64,000 nucleotides of DNA from Dermatophilaceae bacterium Sec6.4. GTDB taxonomy: Bacteria > Actinomycetota > Actinomycetes > Actinomycetales > Dermatophilaceae. The notes below the pieces were generated by a model that searched no databases, was not told the origin of the DNA, and worked only from the letters and a program-made list of their open reading frames with translations. Each line of letters begins with the position of its first letter. Position 1 is the stretch's first letter. Where the stretch lies: positions 2,046,001 to 2,110,000 of the forward strand of contig CP144172.1 in assembly GCA_039636865.1 (NCBI GenBank), in the 5' to 3' direction. A program made the position numbers and the translations under genes. This document shows, piece after piece, positions 10,785-19,266 of this stretch.

Positions 10785-11891
10785 ATGGCTGGTAGCACCG
10801 GTAGCCCCGCGACGGGCATTCAGGAGGCGGGGGGCGACGTCGCTGCGGAGACGCTGAAGGACTACTACCGCCAGATGGTCCTGATCCGCTCGTTTGAATT
10901 GCGGGCGAGTGAGATGTATCAACGAGCCAAGATCGGCGGCTACTGCCACCTCAATCTTGGCGAGGAAGCGACGGTAGTTGGGCTGATGGCGGCGCTGCGC
11001 CGCAGCGACTACCTTTTCACCACATATCGCGACCATGGATATGCCCTGTCGCGGGGCCTGGAGCCGGGACGGGTCATGGCCGAGCTGTTCGGCAAGGTGA
11101 CCGGCGTCTCGGGCGGACGCGGTGGGTCGATGCACTTGTTCGACCAGAAGGCTCGGATGCTGGGTGGTTACGGAATCGTCGGCGGGCAGATTCCGCCCGC
11201 GACCGGTGCCGCGCTGGCGCTGACGTACCGGGGCGAGCCCGGTCCGGATGCCGAAGCCGTGATGTGCCTGATGGGCGATGGCACCACGAATATCGGCGCG
11301 TTCCACGAGTCCCTGAACCTGGCGGCACTGTGGCGCCTGCCGATCGTCTACGTCATCATCAACAACCGGCTCGGCATGGGCACCCCTGTGGAGAAGGCCG
11401 CGGCCGAACCCGAGCTCTACAAGCGTGGTTGCTCCTACCGGATGCCAGGGGTGCGGGTAGATGGTGACGACGTCGTGGCCGTGCGCGAGGCGGCCGCTGC
11501 GGCGCTGGACCAGGCCCGGACGCAGCGCCAGCCGAGCCTGGTCGAGGCGATGAGCTACCGGCTTCGCGGTCACTCTGTCGTTGATCCCGCGAAGTACCGG
11601 TCGAAGGAGGACACCCAGCAGGCGCGCGAACTGGACCCGGTGCCGGCCTTGCGGGCTCAGCTCATCGGGTCCGGGGTCCTGGATGACGACGCTGCGACTG
11701 CGATCGAAGCCGACGCGGAGGAGCGGGTCGCCGCTGCAGTCGCGTTCGCCGATGTGAGCCCCGATCCCGAGGTGGCCGACCTGTTCGTTCACGCCTACGC
11801 CACGCCGGTGGCGGGCACCCCGCACCAGCTACCCGGCGACCCGGTGATCTGCGTCCCGAGTGACGCGTCGGACGACGGGGAGCGGTCATGA
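10785..11891 (+). CDS. pdhA: 2-oxoacid (pyruvate) dehydrogenase E1 component, alpha subunit
   Basis: A 368-residue thiamine-diphosphate enzyme subunit. The TPP motif starts GDGTTNIGAFHESLNLAA (near residue 164) and ends at IINN (about residue 187). The phosphorylation-loop type segment YRLRGHSVVDPAKYRS lies near 258. It decarboxylates pyruvate (or acetoin or branched 2-oxoacids) together with E1 beta and passes the acyl group to E2. The ATG follows a strong AGGAGAGAGG site. The stop overlaps the E1 beta start as ATGA. Gene order alpha-beta-E2 without E3 is typical of acetoin/pyruvate dehydrogenases; the exact substrate cannot be settled from sequence. Confidence 0.93.
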   Translation: MAGSTGSPATGIQEAGGDVAAETLKDYYRQMVLIRSFELRASEMYQRAKIGGYCHLNLGEEATVVGLMAALRRSDYLFTTYRDHGYALSRGLEPGRVMAELFGKVTGVSGGRGGSMHLFDQKARMLGGYGIVGGQIPPATGAALALTYRGEPGPDAEAVMCLMGDGTTNIGAFHESLNLAALWRLPIVYVIINNRLGMGTPVEKAAAEPELYKRGCSYRMPGVRVDGDDVVAVREAAAAALDQARTQRQPSLVEAMSYRLRGHSVVDPAKYRSKEDTQQARELDPVPALRAQLIGSGVLDDDAATAIEADAEERVAAAVAFADVSPDPEVADLFVHAYATPVAGTPHQLPGDPVICVPSDASDDGERS

Positions 11892-12880
11892 GCGAGATGA
11901 CGTATCGCGAGGCACTGCGCTCCACCTTGCGTGCCGAGTTGGTCCGCGATGACTCGGTGGTTCTGCTCGGTGAGGAGATCGGCATTTTCGAGGGCTCGTA
12001 CAAGATCACCGCCGGTCTCCTCGCGGAATTCGGTCCGACGCGAGTGAGGGACACCCCGATCGCCGAGGAGGGATTCATCGGCGTCGGGATCGGCATGGCC
12101 ATGCTCGGCATGCGACCGGTGGTCGAGGTCATGACGATCAACTTCACGTTGCTCGCGATCGACCAGATCGTCAACCATGCCGCCAAGATGCACGCGATGT
12201 TCGGTGGTCAGGTGTCGGTGCCGATGGTCATCCGAACCCCCGGTGGCGGCGGTCAGCAGCTGGGCGCTACGCACTCGCAGAACCTGGAGGTCTGGTACGC
12301 CCATATCCCTGGTCTCAAGGTCGTGGCTCCGTCGAGCCCCGCCGATGCCAAGGCGCTGCTCACTGCATCGATTCGGGACGACGACCCGGTCCTGTTCCTG
12401 GAGAATCTCGCGCTGTACAACACCAAGGGCGAGGTGCCGGACGGTGAGCAGGTCGGCGAGATCGGCAAAGCCGCCGTAGCCAAGATCGGCACCGACATCA
12501 CCGTCATCAGTTACTCGCGCGCCACCCTCATCGCGCTCCAAGTGGCCCGCCAGTTCCAGGAGCAGGGCGTCTCAGTCGAGGTCATCGATCTGCGCAGCTT
12601 GCGACCACTCGACCGGGAAACGGTGTGCGCATCAGTGCGCAAGACCAGTCGCGCCGTCGTGCTCGAAGACGACTGGCTCAGCTACGGCATCGGAGCCGAA
12701 CTCGCGGCCACGATCCAAGAGGGAGCCTTCGACTACCTCGATGCCCCTGTGCGTCGGGTAGCCGCAGCAGAGATCCCGCTGCCCTACGCCAAACCACTGG
12801 AAAACGCAGCCCTGCCCGATGCCAAGGACCTGACCAAAGTGATCAACGAGGTCCTCGACGCCACCCGGTTCACCCGCTAG
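11888..12880 (+). CDS. pdhB: 2-oxoacid (pyruvate) dehydrogenase E1 component, beta subunit
   Basis: A 330-residue transketolase-type partner of E1 alpha. It starts with MTYREALRSTLRAEL and shows the family blocks GEEIGIFEGSYKITAG, DTPIAEEGFIGVGIGMA, and the C-terminal transketolase domain with VIDLRSLRPLDRETV. Translation is coupled to pdhA by a four-base overlap, and E2 follows after ten bases. The subunit supplies part of the TPP site and the E2-binding surface in the cytoplasmic dehydrogenase complex. Confidence 0.93.
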   Translation: MSEMTYREALRSTLRAELVRDDSVVLLGEEIGIFEGSYKITAGLLAEFGPTRVRDTPIAEEGFIGVGIGMAMLGMRPVVEVMTINFTLLAIDQIVNHAAKMHAMFGGQVSVPMVIRTPGGGGQQLGATHSQNLEVWYAHIPGLKVVAPSSPADAKALLTASIRDDDPVLFLENLALYNTKGEVPDGEQVGEIGKAAVAKIGTDITVISYSRATLIALQVARQFQEQGVSVEVIDLRSLRPLDRETVCASVRKTSRAVVLEDDWLSYGIGAELAATIQEGAFDYLDAPVRRVAAAEIPLPYAKPLENAALPDAKDLTKVINEVLDATRFTR

Positions 12881-12890
12881 GAAGCCAGCC

Positions 12891-14180
12891 ATGCCAGACG
12901 TCATCATGCCCCGCCTCTCCGACACGATGACCGAGGGGATCCTTTCCAGCTGGCTCAAAAACGAAGGCGACGAGGTCCACCGGGGTGATGTCCTCGCCGA
13001 GATCGAAACCGACAAGGCCACGATGGAACTGGAGGCCTACGAGGACGGGATCCTCACCAAGATCGTCGTCCAGGAGGGCGCCACCGTGCCCATCGGTGAG
13101 GTGATCGCGACGATTGGCGAACCAGGCGACTCGGTCGGGTCCGCTGCAGCTGAGCCACCTGAGAAGTTCGACGCCGCAGCGCCGGATGTCGCTGGGCACG
13201 GGCCTGACTCCTCAACCCCGGTCGCGCCCAGCGACGTCCGGGTGCGGGCGACGCCGCTGGTGCGTTCCCTTGCCCGCGAGCAGGGGATCGACCTGTCCAC
13301 GGTCCACGGCTCCGGGCCCGGCGGGCGGATCATTCGGGCCGACCTCGCGGACCTGGACACCACAAGCGCCGTGGCCCAGCCGACGTTACCGGCCCCAAAG
13401 CATCCTTCAGCCCTGGTGGATAAGTCAGCCCCGGTGGATAAGCCAGCCTCGGCTGCTCAGCAGACCCCCGCAGCGGCGGTCCTGCCAGCGGGAAAGGACG
13501 ACGAAAAGATCCCCCTCACCGCGATCCGGCGGATCACTGCCGAGCGCCTCACACAGAGTGCGGCCGCACCGCACTTCCACCTCACCGTCGTCGTCGACGT
13601 CGCCCCGTTGCTGCGTTTCCGCGCCGAGGTCAACACGCAACTTGCCGCAGACGGCGTCAAGATCACCATTACCGACCTGCTCATCCGGGCGTGCGCCGTG
13701 GTCCTGCGGGCGCATCCGGAGGTGAACGCCGCGTGGGGCGGGGATCACATCGTGCGCCGTGGGCACGTCAACATCGGGATCGCCGTGGCCATCGACGATG
13801 GTCTGATAGTCCCGGTCGTTCGCGACGCCGACCGCAAGACTGCCCGCGAGATCGGGGTTGAAGCTCGCGAGCTCGCAGGCCGTGCTCGTGCTGGCCGACT
13901 CACCCCCGATGAATTCTCGGGTGGCACCTTCACAATCAGCAACCTCGGCATGTTCGGGATCAGTGAGTTCACCGCGGTCATCAATCCGCCAGAGGCGGCG
14001 ATCCTCGCGGTTGGTTCGTCCGTCGAGACCCCTGTTGTGAGGGACGGGCAGGTGACGGTGACAACGACCATGCGGCTGACCCTGACCGTCGACCATCGCG
14101 TCATCGATGGAGCGACCGGGGCACAGTTTCTGCGGGACATGGTCCGAGTCATCGAAGAGCCGCTGCGGATCGTTGTCTGA
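12891..14180 (+). CDS. pdhC: Dihydrolipoamide acetyltransferase E2 component
   Basis: A 429-residue acyltransferase. Domains in order: one lipoyl domain (residues 1-77, lipoylated Lys in ETDKATMELEA), a peripheral-subunit-binding domain (about 118-155, ATPLVRSLAREQGIDLSTV), an Ala/Pro/Lys linker that contains the direct repeat SAPVDKP-like units (about 165-195), and the catalytic domain (about 205-429) ending with the active-site DHRVIDGATGAQFL. It moves the acyl group from lipoate to CoA. It is the last gene of the operon. No E3 gene follows, so a lipoamide dehydrogenase must be encoded elsewhere. Confidence 0.94.
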   Translation: MPDVIMPRLSDTMTEGILSSWLKNEGDEVHRGDVLAEIETDKATMELEAYEDGILTKIVVQEGATVPIGEVIATIGEPGDSVGSAAAEPPEKFDAAAPDVAGHGPDSSTPVAPSDVRVRATPLVRSLAREQGIDLSTVHGSGPGGRIIRADLADLDTTSAVAQPTLPAPKHPSALVDKSAPVDKPASAAQQTPAAAVLPAGKDDEKIPLTAIRRITAERLTQSAAAPHFHLTVVVDVAPLLRFRAEVNTQLAADGVKITITDLLIRACAVVLRAHPEVNAAWGGDHIVRRGHVNIGIAVAIDDGLIVPVVRDADRKTAREIGVEARELAGRARAGRLTPDEFSGGTFTISNLGMFGISEFTAVINPPEAAILAVGSSVETPVVRDGQVTVTTTMRLTLTVDHRVIDGATGAQFLRDMVRVIEEPLRIVV

Positions 14181-14366
14181 GGACTTCGAGTACGCAGCAG
14201 CCGTGGGGTGTCTGGCCGGGAACGCAGTCGCGAAGTCGGCAAGCCAAGGCAACCAGCCGTGACGGCATCTGAATGTCAGCAGCCCGATTGGCCATGTGAA
14301 TGGGTTCTGACGCTCACCAGAATGAGCCGTCCGCCTATCGAACGACCGATGGGCTGAGCCGCCCGC

Positions 14367-14409
14367 GAGTGCCTGTCGTGGCGGGCTTTGGGCTAGCCGG
14401 CAGGCACTC
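14367..14409 (+). terminator. Inverted repeat downstream of the dehydrogenase operon
   Basis: GAGTGCCTG at 14367-14375 pairs with CAGGCACTC at 14401-14409 around a 25-base loop that is itself GC-rich. There is no U-run. It could be a terminator of the operon ending at 14180 or an end of the neighbouring insertion-element relic. Confidence 0.35.
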
Positions 14410-14506
14410 AGAGGCGATTCAAACTCTCACGGGGGAGGGGAGCTCAACCTCGATCCACCGGTGAGCTGAGCGGTGCGAGCACGTCGTGAAGTGAGAATGC
14501 CCTTGC

Positions 14507-14760
14507 GTGCTAAGAAAATCGGACGTCCGCAGGGTCCGGATTTCACCACATCACGAAGGGCATCTCGTATCGGGCGCCGAGCTGGTCCCGGTCCTTGCAC
14601 TGGCCCGATCTGCTGGGCTGCACCAGTTGGCCGGGCGCCACCTGACAGTGCCGACCGATACGGGCGCGAACGCGGGGTTGAAGGTCGCCTCATTGGTCAC
14701 CTTGATGCGGTCGCCTCCCGGTTCTTGACCGGGCCGGCGCCTCGGGTCCCCGTGATCGGG
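14507..14760 (+). pseudogene. IS1380-family transposase relic (N-terminal fragments)
   Basis: The frame from GTG 14507 reads like the N-terminus of actinobacterial IS1380-type transposases: LVSGAELVPVLALARSAG, then HLTVPTDTGANAGLKVASLV. The match then breaks, and a second frame continues with HLDAVASRFLTGPAPRVPVIG (near 14698-14760), a block that normally lies about 50 residues further along. So the gene has lost an internal piece, changed frame and lost the whole catalytic C-terminus. Family assignment is from memory of the pattern, not a search. Confidence 0.65.
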
Positions 14761-15033
14761 GTACGGCTATTCCGGGGTCCGCAGACTGAACGCGCTCCAA
14801 AACACGTGACCAGCTGCCCACCAGCCACGCGAAGAAGCCGCTCCTGCACGCATATTCAGCGTTCGTGGTGCATTACTGGAATACCCGCCATAACGTCCTC
14901 ACCGACGGCCCCCACTACATGTTGACCCCGCTCTGATAGCTGTAAACCCGTGACTCAGTCCCCGAAAAGCAGGATCGGCGAACAACGTGTAATCATCGAA
15001 CGGTGACCGCCGACGACCAAGGAGGCCGCGACA
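14761..15033. other. Intergenic stretch with possible protein-end relic
   Basis: A plus-strand frame ending at the TGA at 14934-14936 reads AKKPLLHAYSAFVVHYWNTR followed by HNVLTDGPHYMLTPL, with GC-rich third positions, so it may be the tail of a lost gene. I do not recognise the family. The ribosome site of the next gene (AAGGAGG near 15019) closes the stretch. Confidence 0.35.
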
Positions 15034-15699
15034 ATGCCTACATCTACTACCGGGCATGACCCGCACACGACCCCCCAGCTCGACCGATCCGCGTTGATCG
15101 TCATTGACACCCAGGTCGACTTCTGCGACGGTGGAGCCAGTCCGATCCCCGGCACTACCGACGTGCTGCCCGCGATCGGCCAACTCCTCGCGGCATACCG
15201 CATCGCGAAGCGGCCCATCATCCACGTAGTCCGCCTCTACGACGGTGACGACGTCGATCTTGCCCGCCGCACTGCGATTGCGTCCGGCGCACCGATAGTG
15301 CGACCCCACTCCACCGGCTCTCAAATCGCACCGACACTGCTGGAGAACGACACCCCTCTGGATCCCGCCGCCCTGCTCGCCGGGCACCCCCAGCAACTCG
15401 GCGAGCGGGAATGGGTCATGTGGAAACCCCGATGGAACGCCTTCCACCGCACCCCCCTCGAGCACCACCTCCGCACCGAAGGCGTCACCACCGTCGTCCT
15501 GACCGGATGCAACTACCCCAACTGCCCCCGCGCCACCCTCTACGGAGCCAGCGAACGCGACTTCCGGGTCCTACTCATCAACGACGCCATTTCCGGGGTA
15601 AATCCTCACCACCTCGAAGAAGCCGCCTACCTCGGCGTCGGCCACGCCGCGGCCTCGGAGGCCGCTGCCGCGCTCACTGCGACTCTCAAAGCCAGATAG
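15034..15699 (+). CDS. Isochorismatase-family cysteine hydrolase
   Basis: A 221-residue alpha/beta hydrolase of the isochorismatase/nicotinamidase class. The catalytic triad is visible: Asp in LIVIDTQVDFCDGG (near residue 27), Lys in VMWKPRWNAF (near 131) and Cys in VVLTGCNYPNCPRATLYGA (near 160). The downstream ERDFRVLLINDAISG block is also typical. Members hydrolyse amides or the vinyl ether of isochorismate; the substrate here is unknown. The ATG is preceded by AAGGAGG. It appears to stand alone between relic DNA on both sides. Confidence 0.85.
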   Translation: MPTSTTGHDPHTTPQLDRSALIVIDTQVDFCDGGASPIPGTTDVLPAIGQLLAAYRIAKRPIIHVVRLYDGDDVDLARRTAIASGAPIVRPHSTGSQIAPTLLENDTPLDPAALLAGHPQQLGEREWVMWKPRWNAFHRTPLEHHLRTEGVTTVVLTGCNYPNCPRATLYGASERDFRVLLINDAISGVNPHHLEEAAYLGVGHAAASEAAAALTATLKAR

Positions 15700-16810
15700 A
15701 ACGGACGACACCCGTGGAGCACACACCATCACCGGTAGTGGAGGGCGAGTGCTATCGGTCGTTGGAACACCACAACGGCCTCGTGGTCATCGGCAGACGC
15801 GCCCCTCGGCTACCGAAGCGTCGTCCGCGCCGCGCCGTCAGCGCCAGTAGGGTCCCTGAGGATCAGAACACCGCTGCAACGGCGCTCATGACGATCGCCA
15901 GGACCACATCGTCATGCTGACACCGATCCACGTCGGCGGCGATGGTTGAAGGTCGCCGATCTGACCTCGACCGTCGGTAATCCGATGGTGAGCTCAATTG
16001 GTCGTTGCGACACCCGTTTTGTGTGTGAGGTGTTATGCCGTGTGGTCCAAGAAGGAATTGATTGATAATGAGGCCCGACTGAGCGAGGCCGGCTGCTGGC
16101 CATAAACTTTCTGCGCGATGCCTGGCGCGGGGTCAGGGGAGTAGCGGGTCGCATTGCGGCGAATTCTTCGGACTCTCGATCCTGAGCATCCTGGTTCCTG
16201 CATCAGCGAGCACTGGCCCACCCCAGCGGGCCACCAGTGGTCGCGCGATGCGACCACCTCTAGTGGCTCTTTACAATCGAGGGTGTCGTTGAGGTCTGAA
16301 TCCTCCGCTCTCGAGTAGGGATTTGGCGATGGTCGAGATCACCCTGGAGCACGCCACCGCTGTGTATCGGGCATCCAGCCGGATCACGTCGTCGAGTGCC
16401 AGGAACTCGCAACCCGCGCTGAGGACGCGCCCACCGCTCGGTGTCGATGCTGTACCCAATACACGCATAACGTCTCCGTCGGCAGCCTGCTTCACGTTGT
16501 TAGCACCGCCCCTCTGCGCAGACTTTCCGGCACTACGTACGTCCGTGGGTGCGGCATTGCGGACATCGCGATGCCTTCGTGGTCGGGGACAGCGAACAAC
16601 AGAGGATTGCTGGTCGGCAATGCCAACCCCGCGCACCGCACACCATTGACCTCGCATTCTGGTCCGCTACGATTCGCGCGAAGCGCAATCATCCTGGCTA
16701 ATGAGTGGCTAACCAGCGGCGAGCCGGTCGTTTCGGGCATAGGTCGTGGTCGTTCAGGGGATTCTGACCGGGCGGCAGCAGTGTCCATGGTGAAGAGAAG
16801 GGGCAACTGC
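15700..16810. other. Long intergenic stretch, no confident gene
   Basis: A GTG frame from 15715 could give a 68-residue Arg-rich peptide with no recognised family and no good ribosome site. Around 15940-16150 the sequence has the look of insertion-element DNA (lower GC, frames broken by stops), but I cannot name it. The minus strand at 16271-16700 holds two adjoining open frames (containing VMRVLGTASTPSGGRVLSAG and NPLLFAVPDHEGIAMSAMPH) that could be halves of a decayed gene; third-position GC is only moderate, so I do not call one. Confidence 0.4.
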
Positions 16811-17578
16811 GTGGCGCGCAGCAGTGAGACGGGTGGAGTCCAGTCCGTCAGTCGTGCTTTCATCATTCTGGAAAGCCTGGCTGATTCCGGTGGATTCGCG
16901 ACCATTTCGCAGCTGGCCGCCACGACCCGGATTCCGCTGGCCACTATCCACCGACTGCTGCAAACTCTGGTGGACGAGGGATACATTCGCCAGGAGCCCT
17001 CCCATCGTTACGCACTTGGCTCCCGACTGATCCGAATGGGAGACGCTGCCCGACGGGCCCACAGTGTCTGGGCGCAACCGAGGTTGCAGGACCTGGTGGC
17101 CGAGATCGGTGAGACCGCCAATCTCGCCAGTCTCGAGGGAGATGCCGTGGTCTACGTTGCGCAGGCGCCGTCCCCGTACGCGGTTCGTATGTTCACCGAA
17201 GTGGGTCGGCGTGTCTCTGCTCATTCCACCGGTGTCGGCAAGGTGCTGTTGGCGCGGCTCGACGACGACGACGTACGCCGACTCGTGCAACGCACCGGCA
17301 TGCCGGCCAGCACTGAGCACACCATCACAACCACGGCAGGGTTGATCCAGGAGCTGGACCGGATTCGGCAACTGGGCTACGGGGTGGATGAGGACGAGCA
17401 CGAACTGGGTGTGCGTTGTGTCGCGGTCGCGCTACAGGACGCGCCGGGCAACGTCGCCATCTCGGTGTCCGGACCGTCAGGGCGGCTGACGAGAGAGCGC
17501 GTCGCGCAGATCGTTCCAGCCCTTCAACTCGTCGCCGCAGAGCTGGGCAACGAACTGCGCCACGACAGGCCGGCCTGA
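16811..17578 (+). CDS. IclR-family transcriptional regulator
   Basis: A 255-residue regulator. The N-terminal winged helix-turn-helix covers about residues 10-70 (GVQSVSRAFIILESLADSGG, TISQLAATTRIPLATIHRLL), and the C-terminal effector-binding domain covers about 85-250 (RVSAHSTGVGKVLLARL, GYGVDEDEHELGVRCVAVAL). The GTG at 16811 is chosen because AGAAGGGG lies seven bases upstream and the family begins here; a longer frame upstream has no family signal. IclR proteins are often repressors released by small acids such as glyoxylate or pyruvate. It sits just upstream of glcDEF in the same direction, and a shared operator before glcD and malate synthase suggests these are its targets. Confidence 0.92.
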   Translation: MARSSETGGVQSVSRAFIILESLADSGGFATISQLAATTRIPLATIHRLLQTLVDEGYIRQEPSHRYALGSRLIRMGDAARRAHSVWAQPRLQDLVAEIGETANLASLEGDAVVYVAQAPSPYAVRMFTEVGRRVSAHSTGVGKVLLARLDDDDVRRLVQRTGMPASTEHTITTTAGLIQELDRIRQLGYGVDEDEHELGVRCVAVALQDAPGNVAISVSGPSGRLTRERVAQIVPALQLVAAELGNELRHDRPA

Positions 17579-17689
17579 TTGCCGCACTGCGCCGGTAGTG
17601 CATGCGCGCTCTTCACCAGGCTCAACTCCAGCGCTGATCCGGTAGTTCTACAGCTCGTACAACTGTGTCCGAAATGGGACTTCAGGCCA

Positions 17690-17718
17690 TTGACGTGACC
17701 TACATCACGACCTAATGT
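17690..17718 (+). promoter_or_regulatory. Sigma-70-type promoter of glcDEF
   Basis: The -35 box TTGACG at 17690-17695 and -10 box TAATGT at 17713-17718 are separated by 17 bases, close to the vegetative consensus. The -10 box overlaps the palindromic operator that follows, so a bound repressor would block initiation. Confidence 0.7.
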
Positions 17719-17757
17719 TTCGCCTGGCGGGAAAATGTTCCCGCCTAGTGGAAACAT
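17715..17757 (+). promoter_or_regulatory. Nested palindromic operator before glcD
   Basis: The inner inverted repeat is GCGGGAA (17727-17733) / TTCCCGC (17738-17744); the outer one is ATGTTTC (17715-17721) / GAAACAT (17751-17757). It can also be read as two tandem IclR-like sites in opposite orientation, one TTTCGCC..GGGAAA and one GTTC..CTAGTGGAAA. The second motif recurs before malate synthase at 27296-27312. Binding by the adjacent IclR protein is inferred. Confidence 0.65.
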
Positions 17758-17772
17758 TCGAGGAGTTGCTCG

Positions 17773-19260
17773 ATGAGCGTCGATACTCCGGTCGCGCGAC
17801 CAAAGACCATCACCACCCAGCTTCGTCGCCAGTTCGTCGCTGCGGTCGGGGAATCTGGTGTCATCAGCGAGCCTGCTCAGCTGCGTACCTATGAATGCGA
17901 CGGCCTGACCGGTTACCGCATGACCCCTGCGCTGGTCGTCCTGCCTCAGTCCACCGAAGAGGTCTCTGCGGCCGTGCGGTTGTGCGCCGCGCACGGTGTG
18001 CCGTTCGTGGCGCGGGGTGCCGGAACGGGCCTGTCCGGTGGGGCTCTGCCGGTGGCCGACGGCATCGTGATTGGGCTGTCACGGATGCGTGATGTCATCG
18101 GTATCGACCCGGACAACGAGCGGATGACCGTCCAGCCGGGTGTCACCAACTCCGGTATCTCAGTGCTCGCCTCTCCCTACGGTCTCTACTTCGCGCCGGA
18201 CCCCTCCAGCCAGATCGTCTGCACGGTGGGCGGGAACGTCGCCGAGAACAGTGGTGGCGCGCATTGCCTGAAGTACGGATTCACCTCCAACCACGTCCTG
18301 GGGGTCACCCTGGTCACCCCCGACGGCAGCATCATGCACCTCGGCGGCGACACCACCGACTCGATCGGCCCGGACCTACTCGGAGTCGTCGTTGGTTCCG
18401 AGGGAACCCTCGGCATCGTCACCGAAGTCACCGTCCGGTTGCTGCGACGACCGGAGTCCGTGCGCACCCTCGTTGCTGATTTTGATTCGGTCGAGGACGC
18501 CGGCCAGGCCGTGAGCGGACTCGTCGCTGCCGGGGTCATCCCTGCGGCGGTGGAGATGTTGGACAAGCTGGCCATCGAAGCCTGCGAGCAGGCCACCGGT
18601 GCCGGATTCTCCCGCGACGCCGCCGCCGCGCTGATCGTCGAACTGGACGGTTTCGACACCGAGTGCGAAGCCGACTTCGACACGGCACGGAGGCTGTGCG
18701 AATCCAACGCAGCCACCGGCATCCGGATACCCACGAGCACAGCCGAGCGTGCCCTGATCTGGCAGGGCCGTAAGTCGGCCTTCGCAGCAATGGGCCGCAT
18801 CAGCCCGGACTACTTCGTCCAGGATGGCGTCATCCCGCGCAGCAAACTCGGCCCGGTACTGACCCAGATCGCCCAGATGGCCGACGACGCCGGGCTACGG
18901 GTGGCCAACGTCTTCCACGCCGGGGACGGCAACCTGCACCCGTTGGTGCTGTACGACGCACGACACGTTGGTGAGGCGGAGCACGCTGAAGAACTGGCGA
19001 CCGCGATCGTCGAACTCTGCGTCAGCAGCGGTGGGTCGATCAGTGGTGAACATGGCGTCGGAGCGGATAAGGCCTGCTCGATGATGAAGATGTTCACCCC
19101 CGATGACCTGGCCGTGATGAAGCGGGTGCGTGATGCGTTCGACCCGGACGGCATCTGCAATCCGGGCAAGCTCTTCCCCACGCCGCGGTTGTGCGGTGAG
19201 CTGCCCGGCCCCTACCGGCCGCATCCGCTGGAAACAGCAGGCGTCATAGGGAGAGGGTGA
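17773..19260 (+). CDS. glcD: Glycolate oxidase, FAD-linked subunit GlcD
   Basis: A 495-residue FAD enzyme of the D-lactate/glycolate dehydrogenase type. The PCMH-type FAD domain (residues 40-220) shows FVARGAGTGLSGGALPVADG and VVGSEGTLGIVTEVTVRLL; the C-terminal FAD-oxidase domain carries NVFHAGDGNLHPLVLYD (near 379) and SGEHGVGADKACSMMKMFTP (near 420). It oxidises glycolate to glyoxylate (possibly also D-lactate to pyruvate) with GlcE and GlcF. It is the first gene of glcDEF, preceded by a GAGGAG ribosome site and the operator described above. glcE begins seven bases after its stop. Confidence 0.95.
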   Translation: MSVDTPVARPKTITTQLRRQFVAAVGESGVISEPAQLRTYECDGLTGYRMTPALVVLPQSTEEVSAAVRLCAAHGVPFVARGAGTGLSGGALPVADGIVIGLSRMRDVIGIDPDNERMTVQPGVTNSGISVLASPYGLYFAPDPSSQIVCTVGGNVAENSGGAHCLKYGFTSNHVLGVTLVTPDGSIMHLGGDTTDSIGPDLLGVVVGSEGTLGIVTEVTVRLLRRPESVRTLVADFDSVEDAGQAVSGLVAAGVIPAAVEMLDKLAIEACEQATGAGFSRDAAAALIVELDGFDTECEADFDTARRLCESNAATGIRIPTSTAERALIWQGRKSAFAAMGRISPDYFVQDGVIPRSKLGPVLTQIAQMADDAGLRVANVFHAGDGNLHPLVLYDARHVGEAEHAEELATAIVELCVSSGGSISGEHGVGADKACSMMKMFTPDDLAVMKRVRDAFDPDGICNPGKLFPTPRLCGELPGPYRPHPLETAGVIGRG

Positions 19261-19266
19261 CCGCAG

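Noticed and set aside
10653-11825. 390-codon open frame on the minus strand
   Set aside because: Antisense to the E1 alpha gene, Arg/His/Gly-rich, no family motif.
15715-15920. Possible 68-residue protein after the isochorismatase-like gene
   Set aside because: No convincing ribosome site, Arg-rich, no family; not supported enough to list as a gene.
16271-16986. Possible decayed gene on the minus strand upstream of the IclR gene
   Set aside because: Two adjoining frames read protein-like, but third-position GC is only moderate and no family could be named.
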